A stretch of DNA of 64,000 nucleotides, from positions 7,103,001 to 7,167,000 of the forward strand of contig NZ_CP015136.1 in the NCBI RefSeq assembly GCF_001618865.1. The letters are read 5' to 3'. The position numbers were made by a program, and so were the translations under genes. Below the pieces are notes generated by a model. It was not told the origin of the DNA. It saw only the letters and a list, made by a program, of their open reading frames with translations, and did no database searches. This DNA is from Luteitalea pratensis (GTDB taxonomy: Bacteria; Acidobacteriota; Vicinamibacteria; Vicinamibacterales; Vicinamibacteraceae). Positions 34,700 through 43,107 of the stretch are shown here, in pieces (the first letter of the stretch is position 1; every line of letters starts with the position of its first letter).

Positions 34700-36088
34700 A
34701 TGGCACCCGCCCTGAAGACCATCCTCATCGTCGACGACGACGAGGGGATGCGAGACACGCTGATGGCGATTCTGAAGCGCGACTATCGCGTGTTGTCGGT
34801 CTCGTCTGCCGAGGACGGCCTGTCACGCCTGCGTCAGACACGGGTCGACCTGATGTTGCTCGACGTCCGGTTGCCCGGCATCGGCGGCCTCGAACTGCTG
34901 CGGCAGGTGCGTGAGCAGCGCGACGAGGTCGAGGTCATCATGATCTCGGCGATCACCGATGTCGAGACGGCCGTCCAGGCGATGAAACTTGGCGCCTACC
35001 ACTACATCACCAAGGAGTTCGATTACGACGCGCTGCGGGCGCTGGTGCGCAACGCGAGCGAACGGCAGGACCTGCGCAACCGCGTTGAATCGCTGACCGC
35101 GCAGGTGCAGGCCCAGGACGAGGAGTTCGTCACCGGGACGAGCGCAACGATGAAAGCCGTGGTGAGCCTCGTGCAGAAGGTGGCACGCCTCGACAGCACG
35201 GTGCTCATCACCGGGGAGAGCGGCACCGGCAAGGAGATGCTCGCGCGACGAATCCACGCCGAGTCGGATCGACGGAAAGGGCCGTTCATCGCGGTGAACC
35301 TGGCCGCGGTGCCAAGCGAACTGGTCGAGAGCACGCTTTTCGGGCACGAGCGTGGATCGTTCACTGGGGCCGTCCGCCAGCAGCTCGGGAAGTTCGAGCT
35401 CGCCAACAGCGGCACCTTGTTCCTGGACGAAATCGGTGACCTTCGCCTGGAGTTGCAGGCGAAACTCCTGCGAGCAATCCAGGAGGACGAAATCGAGCGG
35501 GTCGGTGGCCGGCACCCGATCCAGGTGGATTTCCGGCTGGTCGTGGCGACCAACGCCGATCTCTCGGAGGCAGTGCGGCAAGGGCGATTCCGGGAGGATC
35601 TGTTCTACAGGATCAACGTCATCCCGGCGCGGTTGCCTGCGCTCCGCGATCGCAAGGAGGACCTCGGGCAGCTGCTCGACGTGTTCATCAGGCGCTACGC
35701 GCTGCGCTTCCGGAAGGTCGTGCGCGGCATCGAGCCGTCGGCGTTCGCCGTGCTGGAACGCTATGCCTGGCCGGGCAACATCCGGGAACTGCAGAACCTC
35801 GCCGAGCGGATGGTCGCCGTCTGCGACAAGGCCGAGATCACCGAGGCCGACCTGCCGCTCGAGGTGCAACTGGCCGCGCTCGAGGCCCTGACCGCCGACC
35901 AGGGCGAGAGTGTCCTGGACCAGGCCGTCGCCGCCTTCGAGCGCAGTTACTTGCTGAAAGCCCTGGAGAAGGGCGAATGGAACATCGCCGCCACCGCGCG
36001 GCAACTACGCCTTCCGCTGAGCACCCTGAAGCACCGGATGGGGCGGTTGCGCCTCACCGACGTGACCCGGCGGCTGCGGGACGCCTGA
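34700..36088 (+). CDS. Sigma-54-dependent NtrC-family response regulator
   Basis: The 462-residue regulator has a receiver domain (acidic DDD at 12-14, phospho-acceptor Asp55), an AAA+ sigma-54 activation domain (Walker A GESGTGKE, sigma-54 loop GSFTGA in place of the usual GAFTGA, Walker B LFLDEIGD, arginine-finger region REDLFYR) and a Fis-type helix-turn-helix at the C-terminus (NIAATARQLRLPLSTLKHRM). Phosphorylation should trigger remodelling of sigma-54 polymerase. It sits 222 bp upstream of a radical SAM gene that has a sigma-54-like promoter. The NtrB-like kinase at 39518 is the obvious partner. Confidence 0.93.
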   Translation: MAPALKTILIVDDDEGMRDTLMAILKRDYRVLSVSSAEDGLSRLRQTRVDLMLLDVRLPGIGGLELLRQVREQRDEVEVIMISAITDVETAVQAMKLGAYHYITKEFDYDALRALVRNASERQDLRNRVESLTAQVQAQDEEFVTGTSATMKAVVSLVQKVARLDSTVLITGESGTGKEMLARRIHAESDRRKGPFIAVNLAAVPSELVESTLFGHERGSFTGAVRQQLGKFELANSGTLFLDEIGDLRLELQAKLLRAIQEDEIERVGGRHPIQVDFRLVVATNADLSEAVRQGRFREDLFYRINVIPARLPALRDRKEDLGQLLDVFIRRYALRFRKVVRGIEPSAFAVLERYAWPGNIRELQNLAERMVAVCDKAEITEADLPLEVQLAALEALTADQGESVLDQAVAAFERSYLLKALEKGEWNIAATARQLRLPLSTLKHRMGRLRLTDVTRRLRDA

Positions 36089-36279
36089 GCCTCCGCCGGA
36101 GTCTTCGGGTCCCCTCGATGTGCCGGTCAGCCGTCACCCCAGCAGTTCCTGCCGACACCTCAGAGCTGTAGAGGTTGCAGAAATCGCACTTTCAGGGCGA
36201 CATCCACTCGTGCTTGGATCCGTTTAAATCGTTGCATCTTATAACGTTACGTCTGAAGCCGGCGTAAACCCGTCAATTC

Positions 36280-36295
36280 TGGCACCGTTCTGGCA
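36280..36295 (+). promoter_or_regulatory. Sigma-54 (-24/-12) promoter candidate
   Basis: TGGCACCGTTCTGGCA matches the consensus TGGCACG-N4-TTGCW at all but two positions and keeps the required 10 bp between GG (36281-36282) and GC (36293-36294). Transcription would start near 36305, about 5 nt before the radical SAM ATG, giving an almost leaderless mRNA. The AT-richer DNA at about 36220-36255, with the palindrome TAACGTTA, is suitably placed for an upstream activator site. It lies right after an NtrC-type gene. Confidence 0.6.
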
Positions 36296-36310
36296 GTCTA
36301 CGGCGCCGCC

Positions 36311-37759
36311 ATGCGCGCGTCGCGGTTCACGGTATCCGTCCCGCTCCCGGACACAGGCGAACACTTCCTGTTCAATTCCCTGACCGACGCCCAGATCGTC
36401 GTCTCAGACGACGTCGTGCAGTTGATCGGCCGTGTGGACCGGGACGAGGCTGCCCATCTGGACCCCGCAGCCCGGGAGGCCGTCAGCGAACTGACCGCGC
36501 TCGGGTTCATCGTCGACAGCCGGGATGCCGAGGATCGCGCGCTCGAGACGTTCTTCACCGACCTCCGCGACGACGCGAGCCACCTGCGCGTCACGCTACT
36601 CACCACGCTGCAGTGCAACTTCGCCTGTGATTACTGCATCCAGGGGGACCACGAGGCGCATGCCACGCCAGCCGCCAGGATGTCTCTCGAACAGGCCGCC
36701 CAGGTCGGCGACTGGATGGAACAGCGGCTCGACGCGTTGGGGCCGCCACGGTTCACCCTGACGTTCTTCGGCGGCGAGCCCCTCCTGAACCTGCCCGTCG
36801 TGTATGCGCTGGCCGAGCGCATGTGGGACGCCTGCCGGAGCCGCGGCGTGGCGATGAACATCAGCATCATCACCAACGGCTTGCTTCTCACCGAGGCGGT
36901 TGTGGATCGGTTGCTGCCGTACGGTCTCACGGGCGTGAAGATCACCCTGGACGGTGACCGCGCGACGCACGATCGGCTGCGCCCGTTGCGCGGTGGCCAG
37001 GGCACCTTCGACCGCATCCTGGCCAACATGCGCGTCGTCGCCCCCAAGGTGCGCCTGAGCATCGGCGGCAACTTCGACGTGGAGAGTGCGGCCAGCTATC
37101 CGGAACTGCTCGCACTGCTGCGGAACGAGCCCTTCGCCGACCGCATCGCCAAGATTGCATTCAAGCCCATCATCCGCGGGCCGAATACCGGTAGGGCTGG
37201 CGCGGGCACGGTCGTGCGGAGCACGGCCGACGGCGGACGGGTGATCCCGTTGATGGCCGTCGACTCGCGTCAGGTCGCCCTCGGTGGCACCTGCATGACC
37301 GCGGCCGGCAGTGGCGCGGGCAGCGGAACACCGTGCGACACCTGCGGGCTGGCCGACGAGCGGATGTCCTGGCTCCGGGCCGAAACCAGGGCCAGCGGCT
37401 TCGCGACGCTCGACGGGCTACACATGGGCCCGTGCGAACTGCACCGCCGTCACTCGTACACGGTGGGACCGGAAGGGTCGCTGTACCCGTGCCCCGGCTT
37501 CACCGGCGAGCCGGGCCAGCGGATTGGCCACGTCGTCCCGGCGCTCGACCCGGCGCATCACGCGGTGCGTGATCGGTTCGAGGCGCATGCGCCGTGGCGG
37601 GCGTGTGGGGACTGCGCGCTGGTGCCCGTGTGTGGTGGCGGCTGCTCGGTGGCCGCGCACAACGAGCAGGGCGACCTCAACGCGCCGAGTTGCCATCGAC
37701 CGGGGATGCTGGTGGCCCTGGGCGAGATCGCGTCAGCTGCGGCAAGCGTTCCGGCCTGA
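36311..37759 (+). CDS. Radical SAM/SPASM peptide maturase with PqqD-like N-terminus
   Basis: The 482-residue enzyme has three parts. Residues about 1-85 resemble a PqqD-like peptide-recognition domain (NSLTDAQIVVSDDVVQLI, ELTALGFIV). A radical SAM core holds the SAM cluster cysteines C102-x3-C106-x2-C109 and a GGEPLLN motif. The C-terminal SPASM region has GPCELH, YPCPGF and C-x2-C-x5-C-x3-C in GDCALVPVCGGGCSVAAHN, plus a final CHRP. This architecture is typical of enzymes that install thioether or carbon crosslinks in ribosomal peptides. A 32-codon peptide gene follows 42 bp downstream and is the likely substrate. Sulfatase maturases share the fold, but no sulfatase is nearby. Confidence 0.88.
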   Translation: MRASRFTVSVPLPDTGEHFLFNSLTDAQIVVSDDVVQLIGRVDRDEAAHLDPAAREAVSELTALGFIVDSRDAEDRALETFFTDLRDDASHLRVTLLTTLQCNFACDYCIQGDHEAHATPAARMSLEQAAQVGDWMEQRLDALGPPRFTLTFFGGEPLLNLPVVYALAERMWDACRSRGVAMNISIITNGLLLTEAVVDRLLPYGLTGVKITLDGDRATHDRLRPLRGGQGTFDRILANMRVVAPKVRLSIGGNFDVESAASYPELLALLRNEPFADRIAKIAFKPIIRGPNTGRAGAGTVVRSTADGGRVIPLMAVDSRQVALGGTCMTAAGSGAGSGTPCDTCGLADERMSWLRAETRASGFATLDGLHMGPCELHRRHSYTVGPEGSLYPCPGFTGEPGQRIGHVVPALDPAHHAVRDRFEAHAPWRACGDCALVPVCGGGCSVAAHNEQGDLNAPSCHRPGMLVALGEIASAAASVPA

Positions 37760-37801
37760 CCGCCGGTGCCGAGTCGGCATGTATTCATCCTGGAGACGAC
37801 C

Positions 37802-37900
37802 ATGACCATTCGCATCGTCAAACGCGGCGTCAGCAAGGACAAGCCGCCGTTCTGCCCGTTCCTCATCGACTACCCGTGCGATCAGCCGGAGCCCAAGTAA
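37802..37900 (+). CDS. 32-residue two-cysteine peptide, candidate RiPP precursor
   Basis: ATG 37802 is preceded by a good ribosome site (GGAGA 7 nt upstream) and ends with TAA at 37898-37900. The first 14 residues are basic (four Lys and two Arg), as in a leader. The C-terminal 18 are PPFCPFLIDYPCDQPEPK, rich in Pro and aromatic residues, with Cys18 and Cys26. It sits between a radical SAM/SPASM maturase and a peptide-binding lipoprotein, all on one strand. No family is recognised. I infer it is modified by the upstream enzyme; leader cleavage and export genes are not seen nearby. Confidence 0.6.
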   Translation: MTIRIVKRGVSKDKPPFCPFLIDYPCDQPEPK

Positions 37901-38009
37901 CACACGAGACGAGCCCATGACGTCACGACCGACGTCGCGCCACACGGGTTCGTGATACAAGCAGCGTCGGCGGCGCCCCTCATCACGGAGAGGTCTCGCC
38001 GTACGCTGC

Positions 38010-39521
38010 GTGACCGCGCTCGCTGCCCGCTCTCCCGGACGTCGCGACGCACGGCGTCGTGCCGTGCTGCTTGTGTTCGCGTGCCTGCCCGGTATCGTCA
38101 TCGCGACGGCCGGATGTGGACGCGCGGACGCGCCGGCGGCTGCCGTGCCCGCCCGCATCACCGTGGCCCTGCCCAGCGCAGATGTGCCCATCGCGCCGCT
38201 GCTCTTCCTTCTCACCCAGACCCGGCTGGTCAGCGTCGATCAGACCGGGATCGAACAGCCGGCATTGATCGAGCGCTGGACCCGATCGGACGACCAGCGG
38301 ACATGGACGCTGTTCGTTCGTGATGGCGTGCGGCTCCATGACGGACGTATCGTGACCGCCGCCGATGTCGTGACCCGGGTTCGAGAGGCGGTCGACAGGC
38401 CCAGCACTCCCGGGTTGTGGCCAGTGACCTCGGTCGAGGAGGCGGGCCCACGCGAGGTGCGAGTGCACCTCCGCGAGCCGACGAGTCTGTTGCTCGAGTC
38501 CCTCTCGGTGACCCAAGCCGTCGATGCTGGCGCCTACCAGGCGAAGGACGACGCGCCCGCTGAACCGGAGCTGGTGGCTGTCCCTCAGTCGGGACATGGC
38601 CCTCCGAGCATCGGCACCATCCAGGTTCGGCGCTACGAGACGCCCCGCGCTGCCGTCGCCGCCTTGCTGCGTGAGGACGTCGACGTCCTCTACGAAGTGC
38701 CGAGCGAGGCGCGCGGTCTGCTGGCAGTGGAGGACGGCGTGCAGATCTTCCCGAACGTCAAGCCCTATGTCATCACCCTTGGATTCAATCACCGTCATCC
38801 GATTCTCCGGCGACGGGACGTGCGACTGGCGATGAACATCGCCGTGGATCGACAGGCGCTGGTGGCGCAGGTGGCCGGCGGCGTCGGCATTCCCGCGGCC
38901 GACATGCTCTGGCACCAGCATTGGACCCATCCACATGTGGACGATGCGCAGGCGTTCCCGGTGGACCGCCAGCGCGCCGGCCAGTTGCTCGATGCGAGCG
39001 GACTGCAGCAGCGACGGACGCCCACTGGGGCGATCGAGCCCCGGTTCCGAGTCACGTGCCTCGTGGTGGACGACCCGATGATGCAGCGCATCGCCAGGCG
39101 GCTCCAGAAGGCCTACGCCGACATCGGCATCTCAATCGATCTGGAACCGATCGCACTCGAGGCACTCGGCACGCGGCTGGCCAGCGGCCACTTCGACGCC
39201 TTTGTCTCACCCGTCGTGAGTGGCTACGGCATGAGCATGCCGTACGCGTCGTTCGGAAACCACGGCCACCCGCGGATGATCGACCATGGCTACACGGCAG
39301 CCGCGCCCGCGGCCGAACTGGTCCGTGCCGCCGCCACGCGAGAGGCCTTCGTCGAGGCCGTTCATGCCCTGCACCGGACTCTCATCGAGGACCCGCCGGC
39401 GGTCTCCCTGTTCTGGAGCGAGACGAGCCGCGCCGTCGGCCGCCGCGTGACAGTCCCTGATTCGTCGGGAGACGTGCTGGGCTCATTGGCGCGCTGGACG
39501 GTGAGGAGCAAGGGGCAGTGA
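38010..39521 (+). CDS. Family 5 (peptide-type) solute-binding lipoprotein
   Basis: The 503-residue protein has a signal peptide with a lipobox ending TAGC (Cys36) and the SBP_bac_5 fold: LIERWTRSDDQRTWTLFVRDGVRLHDG near residues 87-112, an RRDVRLAMNIAVDRQ segment and a long C-terminal domain. Relatives bind di- to oligopeptides, usually for DppBCDF importers. No permease or ATPase genes are adjacent. Instead the TGA stop overlaps the histidine kinase start (GTGA), so the binding protein is coupled to a sensor. It may present a peptide, possibly the product of the small upstream gene, to the kinase. The start is GTG 38010, with no close ribosome site. Confidence 0.82.
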   Translation: MTALAARSPGRRDARRRAVLLVFACLPGIVIATAGCGRADAPAAAVPARITVALPSADVPIAPLLFLLTQTRLVSVDQTGIEQPALIERWTRSDDQRTWTLFVRDGVRLHDGRIVTAADVVTRVREAVDRPSTPGLWPVTSVEEAGPREVRVHLREPTSLLLESLSVTQAVDAGAYQAKDDAPAEPELVAVPQSGHGPPSIGTIQVRRYETPRAAVAALLREDVDVLYEVPSEARGLLAVEDGVQIFPNVKPYVITLGFNHRHPILRRRDVRLAMNIAVDRQALVAQVAGGVGIPAADMLWHQHWTHPHVDDAQAFPVDRQRAGQLLDASGLQQRRTPTGAIEPRFRVTCLVVDDPMMQRIARRLQKAYADIGISIDLEPIALEALGTRLASGHFDAFVSPVVSGYGMSMPYASFGNHGHPRMIDHGYTAAAPAAELVRAAATREAFVEAVHALHRTLIEDPPAVSLFWSETSRAVGRRVTVPDSSGDVLGSLARWTVRSKGQ

Positions 39522-41236
39522 TCCCGATCACGCGACGCATGGCCCTGCTCGTGACGACCGCCGCGCTCGTTCCACTGCTGATCTTCGGTCTCGTCGCCGG
39601 CTGGACGCTGCGCACGACGACGCAGAATTCCGTGCGGGAGAACCACGCGGCCATCGCCGCCCGCGCTGCCGAGACGATCGCCCTGTACCTGAAATCCACC
39701 GAAAAGCTCGTGAAATCGGCGGTGTCGGACCTCGAAGGCACGGGGCTCACGCACGCGCAGCAGCAGCGGGTCCTGCTCAACCAGGTGACCAACACGCCCG
39801 AGATCAAGGTCCTGACGCTCTACGATGCCCGGGGCGTGCCCCTGGCCACGAGTGACCTCACGCCCGCGCCACCGGCACCGCTCGCGCATCTCACCGAGGC
39901 CGCATTGACGGTCCTGCCGGTGGACCTCGATGGGGATCAATGGCCGCGCACCCGGCTGACACTCCGGCTCGACGAGCCGCTCGCGCCCTACCTCGTGGCC
40001 GAGTTGCAGCTCGAGGAGCTGTGGCAGGTCGTCGACAACGTGAAGGTCGGCATGAGCGGCCGCGCGTTCCTGGTGGACGATACGGGGCGCATCATCGCCG
40101 ATGGCCGCCCCGACGGAAAGAAGCGCATAGCACGCCGTGAACGCATCGGCGCGCACCCGCTGGCCAGGGCGACCACCGTCGCCGGTGCGAGTTACACGCG
40201 CGCCTACGATGGAGTCGAGGTGCTTGCCGTCGCGACGGCCCCGCTCGAACGCTACGGCTGGCGCGTCATCGTCGAGCAGCCCACCGCGGACGCGTTCGCG
40301 CCCGCGACACGGCTGGAACAGCAGTTGCTACGATTCGTGACCCTCGCGCTGCTCGCGAACATCGCCATCGGCATCGCGTTCGGGCGATCGCTGCTCCGGC
40401 CCATCTCGGACCTGCTCGGAGGCATCCGGGCGATCGGCGAGGGACGGTTGGATCAACGGGTGCATATCACGCGCGACGATGAGTTCCGGCTGCTTGGTGA
40501 CGCATTCAACGCCACCGCCGACAAGCTCGGGGAACTGCAGCAGGCCGCGATCCGGCAGGAGCGTCAGGCGATGTTCGGCCGCATCGCCGCCGGCCTGGTG
40601 CACGACCTCTCGCATCCCATCCAGAACATCAACAACAACTGCAAGCTGGTGCTGCAGATGCACGACGACGCGGAGTACCGCGCGACGTTTGCCAAGCTCG
40701 TCAAGCGCGAATTCTCGACGATTCAGCGGACATTCGAAGACCTGCGCAACCTCGCGCGCCCAATCCCGCTCGAGAAATTCCCGGTGGACGCCGGCAAACT
40801 CATGGTTGACGTCGTCGAGCGGATGCAGGCACAGGCATCGGTCGCGGGGGTCACCGTGGCCGCGAGCGAGGTCCCGGAGCGGACGCTCTATCTCGAGGGA
40901 GACCTGTTCGCACTCGGGCGGGTGCTGCGCAACCTGGTGCTCAACGCGCTGCAGGCCACACCGCCGGGGGGGCGCGTGTGGATCGAGGTGGACGGGAACG
41001 ATGATCGCGTGCAAGTGCACGTGTGCGACACGGGCTGCGGGATCCCGGCCGACCGGATTCAGGCGGTGTTCGAGGACTTCGTGACGACGAAACGGCGCGG
41101 GCTGGGACTCGGCCTCGCCATTTCGAGAAAAATCGTGGAACAGCTGGGCGGGTCGATCAACGTGACCAGCACGGTCGGTGAAGGCAGCCGTTTCACGCTG
41201 GCGTTCCCGCGGCTCAGCAGGATTGCCGGCATGTGA
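39518..41236 (+). CDS. Membrane sensor histidine kinase (NtrB-like) with extracytoplasmic sensor domain
   Basis: The 572-residue kinase has an N-terminal membrane helix (about residues 9-30), an extracytoplasmic Cache-like domain of about 240 residues (LYDARGVPLATSD, VDDTGRIIADG), a second helix (about 273-293), HAMP, a HisKA-like helix with phospho-acceptor His362 in LVHDLSHPIQNINN, and an ATPase domain (NLVLNALQA, DTGCGIP, GLGLGLAIS). The kinase domain is of the NtrB type that pairs with sigma-54 regulators. GTG 39518 overlaps the lipoprotein stop by 4 bp. A strong terminator follows. Confidence 0.9.
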   Translation: MIPITRRMALLVTTAALVPLLIFGLVAGWTLRTTTQNSVRENHAAIAARAAETIALYLKSTEKLVKSAVSDLEGTGLTHAQQQRVLLNQVTNTPEIKVLTLYDARGVPLATSDLTPAPPAPLAHLTEAALTVLPVDLDGDQWPRTRLTLRLDEPLAPYLVAELQLEELWQVVDNVKVGMSGRAFLVDDTGRIIADGRPDGKKRIARRERIGAHPLARATTVAGASYTRAYDGVEVLAVATAPLERYGWRVIVEQPTADAFAPATRLEQQLLRFVTLALLANIAIGIAFGRSLLRPISDLLGGIRAIGEGRLDQRVHITRDDEFRLLGDAFNATADKLGELQQAAIRQERQAMFGRIAAGLVHDLSHPIQNINNNCKLVLQMHDDAEYRATFAKLVKREFSTIQRTFEDLRNLARPIPLEKFPVDAGKLMVDVVERMQAQASVAGVTVAASEVPERTLYLEGDLFALGRVLRNLVLNALQATPPGGRVWIEVDGNDDRVQVHVCDTGCGIPADRIQAVFEDFVTTKRRGLGLGLAISRKIVEQLGGSINVTSTVGEGSRFTLAFPRLSRIAGM

Positions 41237-41237
41237 A

Positions 41238-41271
41238 AAAGCCCCGCGGGACCGCTGTCCGGCGGGGCTTT
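41238..41271. terminator. Bidirectional rho-independent terminator
   Basis: AAAGCCCCGC (41238-41247) pairs with GCGGGGCTTT (41262-41271), with a further inner GGAC/GTCC pairing. A-run and T-run flanks make it work in both directions, ending the kinase transcript and the convergent HU transcript. Confidence 0.85.
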
Positions 41272-41288
41272 CTTCCTACCGGGCCGTG

Positions 41289-41588
41289 CTACTTGCGCGG
41301 CATGACGGCGTCCTTCATGGCCTTGACCACGGTCGCCTTGACACGGGTCTTGGCCGGGATCTTGATCGGTTCGCCCGTCGCCGGGTTGCGACCCATCCGG
41401 GCCTTGCTCTTGCGCACCGACAGCTTGACCATGCCGGGGAGCGTGAACTCGCCCGAACGCTTGATCTCCTTCTCTGCAAGCGCCGCGAGTTCGTCGAACC
41501 AGTCACGCACTTCGGTGCGCTTCACCTCGAACTTGTCAGCGAAGAACGCAAAGAGTGCCGACTTGGTCATCTTCTGGGCCTGGGCCAT
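41289..41588 (-). CDS. HU-family DNA-binding protein
   Basis: The 99-residue basic protein has the HU/IHF fold: MTKSALFAFFADKFEVKR, FTLPGMVKLSVRKSKA and the DNA-contact arm GRNPATGEPIKIPA. It bends and compacts DNA as a dimer. The start is ATG 41588; an internal Met at codon 7 is also possible. The chain departs from E. coli HU in the helix 1-2 region, as in the broad HU-like group of non-proteobacteria. Confidence 0.93.
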   Translation of the reverse strand: MAQAQKMTKSALFAFFADKFEVKRTEVRDWFDELAALAEKEIKRSGEFTLPGMVKLSVRKSKARMGRNPATGEPIKIPAKTRVKATVVKAMKDAVMPRK

Positions 41589-41757
41589 CCGCTTGTCTCC
41601 CCAATTTCACGCGCGCAAATTCTGGAAGCGTGCCTCGATCTCGTGGCGCGCGTGTCACGATTTCAGGCAAGAAACGCAATGGCGGACATGCTAACGACAA
41701 GCGAAACACGTGTCAATTGGGCAAAAAACGTCAATCTGCCCGATGTACACTCGAGCC

Positions 41758-42105
41758 ATGGCCAGTGCCGGCATCGAGACGTTCCCGAATCCACGACCGG
41801 GACGGCCCTACGAGATCGAGACGCGGTGCCCCGAGTTCACCTCGATGTGCCCCGTCACGGGCCTGCCGGACTTCGGCGAGATCCGCATCACCTACGTGCC
41901 TGACGCCACCTGCATCGAGCTGAAGTCGCTCAAGTACTACCTGCTCGACTTTCGCAACAAAGGTGTGTTCTACGAGGCGCTGACCAACCAGATCCTCGAC
42001 GATCTCGTCGCGTCCTGTGCGCCCCTGCGCATGACCGTGGTCGGCGATTTCACGCCACGCGGCGGCATCCGTACGACGGTCACCGCCACGTATCAGAAGG
42101 ATTAG
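41758..42105 (+). CDS. queF: NADPH-dependent 7-cyano-7-deazaguanine reductase
   Basis: The 115-residue short-form QueF has the catalytic Cys31 in [13 protein letters not shown], the QueF motif [21 protein letters not shown] (substrate-binding Glu) and a T-fold C-terminus. It reduces preQ0 to preQ1 in queuosine synthesis. ATG 41758 gives the typical unimodular length; a longer frame back to 41710 has no homology. No other queuosine gene is in the window. Confidence 0.92.
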   Translation: MASAGIETFPNPRPGRPYEIETRCPEFTSMCPVTGLPDFGEIRITYVPDATCIELKSLKYYLLDFRNKGVFYEALTNQILDDLVASCAPLRMTVVGDFTPRGGIRTTVTATYQKD

Positions 42106-42132
42106 AGTTCGGCAAGGAGTCGGCGCACTCGT

Positions 42133-42287
42133 GCGTCGACCTGAAGGTCGACGCCTACGAAGTGGCGCGGAGCGCTCGATTGGTCTTCGGCACTCGTCAG
42201 TGCCCGGTTTCTCCAATCAGCCGCGAACCGCGCGCGGCGCTCGACGGCTCCGCCGGCGACTGTAGCGGTCGACCTTCAGGTCGACCG
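42133..42287. repeat. Composite palindromic element, GTCGACCTGAAGGTCGAC family, copy 3 (diverged middle)
   Basis: A perfect 22-nt palindrome lies at 42133-42154 and another at 42266-42287 (CGGTCGACCTTCAGGTCGACCG). The second is preceded by CGACGGCTCCGCCGGCGACTGTAGC, as in the copies at 10.1 kb and 25.9 kb. The middle lacks the CTTCCGCTGGAG segment. Confidence 0.7.
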
Positions 42288-42307
42288 GCGCTCTGCTTGT
42301 CCGTGCC

Positions 42308-42571
42308 ATGGAAGATCCACACGTCGTGCCGATCGGGCCGGAGTTCGATCTCCACCCGTTCGCGCCACGCGACATCCCCGATGTGGTCGATGCCTATCTC
42401 GAGGCAGCCCACGCCGCCGGGCTGCGCGAGGTGCGCCTCGTGCACGGCCGTGGCATCGGCGTGCAACGCGCACGCGTACACCAGGTACTGAGCGCCCATT
42501 CCCTGGTCGCCTCCTTCCACGACGACCCACGCAGCCACCTGGGCGCCACCATCGTCACGCTCATCGAGTAG
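42308..42571 (+). CDS. Small Smr-domain protein
   Basis: The 87-residue protein is a stand-alone Smr domain: the LDLH-type motif FDLHPFAPRD, VRLVHGRGIGVQ and the terminal GATIVTLIE. Smr domains are nucleases that nick DNA or cleave RNA, and also form the C-terminus of MutS2. There is no MutS core here. The start is ATG 42308. The palindromic element ends 21 bp upstream. Confidence 0.85.
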   Translation: MEDPHVVPIGPEFDLHPFAPRDIPDVVDAYLEAAHAAGLREVRLVHGRGIGVQRARVHQVLSAHSLVASFHDDPRSHLGATIVTLIE

Positions 42572-43107
42572 TTCAGTAGCTGAAAGCGCTGAGCGTCAGG
42601 ACGGTACCGGTCCTCAACACCCGCGACCCGGGTGCGAGTCTGTCCGGTTGCCAGTTTCTCGCTTCACTCCCGACTCCCGACTCCCCGACCCATGACACAA
42701 CCATGACGCAGGGCCGGTATGGTGCCGGCTCTTTCGATGGGGCTGCGGTCAGTGCTTCCGGACACTCCTGCGTCGCGCCTCCTCGCTGACGGCCGGCGAT
42801 ACGACCTTCGAGGTCTGGCGCCTGGAGAACTTCGCCTGCGAAGTAGGCGCTACGCACTCCCGGCATCAAGCACCAGCATCACGCGTCAGGCGTCAGGCGT
42901 CACCTGGTACCTGACGCACATCGCACGAGCTGCGCGCGCAACTGCGCGTGACATCAACGAGCGAAGTGGCGTCTTGATGTCGCGGCATTCCTCTTGCTCT
43001 GCTCTCCGGCACCTTGGATCGCCTGCGCTGATTTCCCGCAGGATCTCGCGCGTTCCGCTCGATCTGATCGCAGAAGTCGCCAACGGCTGGCGCAGGGGAG
43101 ATGGCAG
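42572..43107. other. Non-coding region upstream of the helicase-methyltransferase pair
   Basis: No gene is seen. Heptamer-type repeats occur at about 42666-42686 (ACTCCCG units) and 42863-42903 (GCGTCAG units). A GACCTTCGAGGTC palindrome lies near 42802. The last 100 bp must hold the promoter of the helicase gene, but no clear -10/-35 pair is visible. Confidence 0.6.

Noticed and set aside
36311-37759. Anaerobic sulfatase maturase
   Set aside because: The fold is shared, but no sulfatase is nearby, a PqqD-like N-terminal domain is present and a small Cys peptide follows directly.
42572-43107. A gene in the gap before the helicase (a 183-codon plus-strand frame)
   Set aside because: It runs through repeats and the helicase start, has no ribosome site and no domain.
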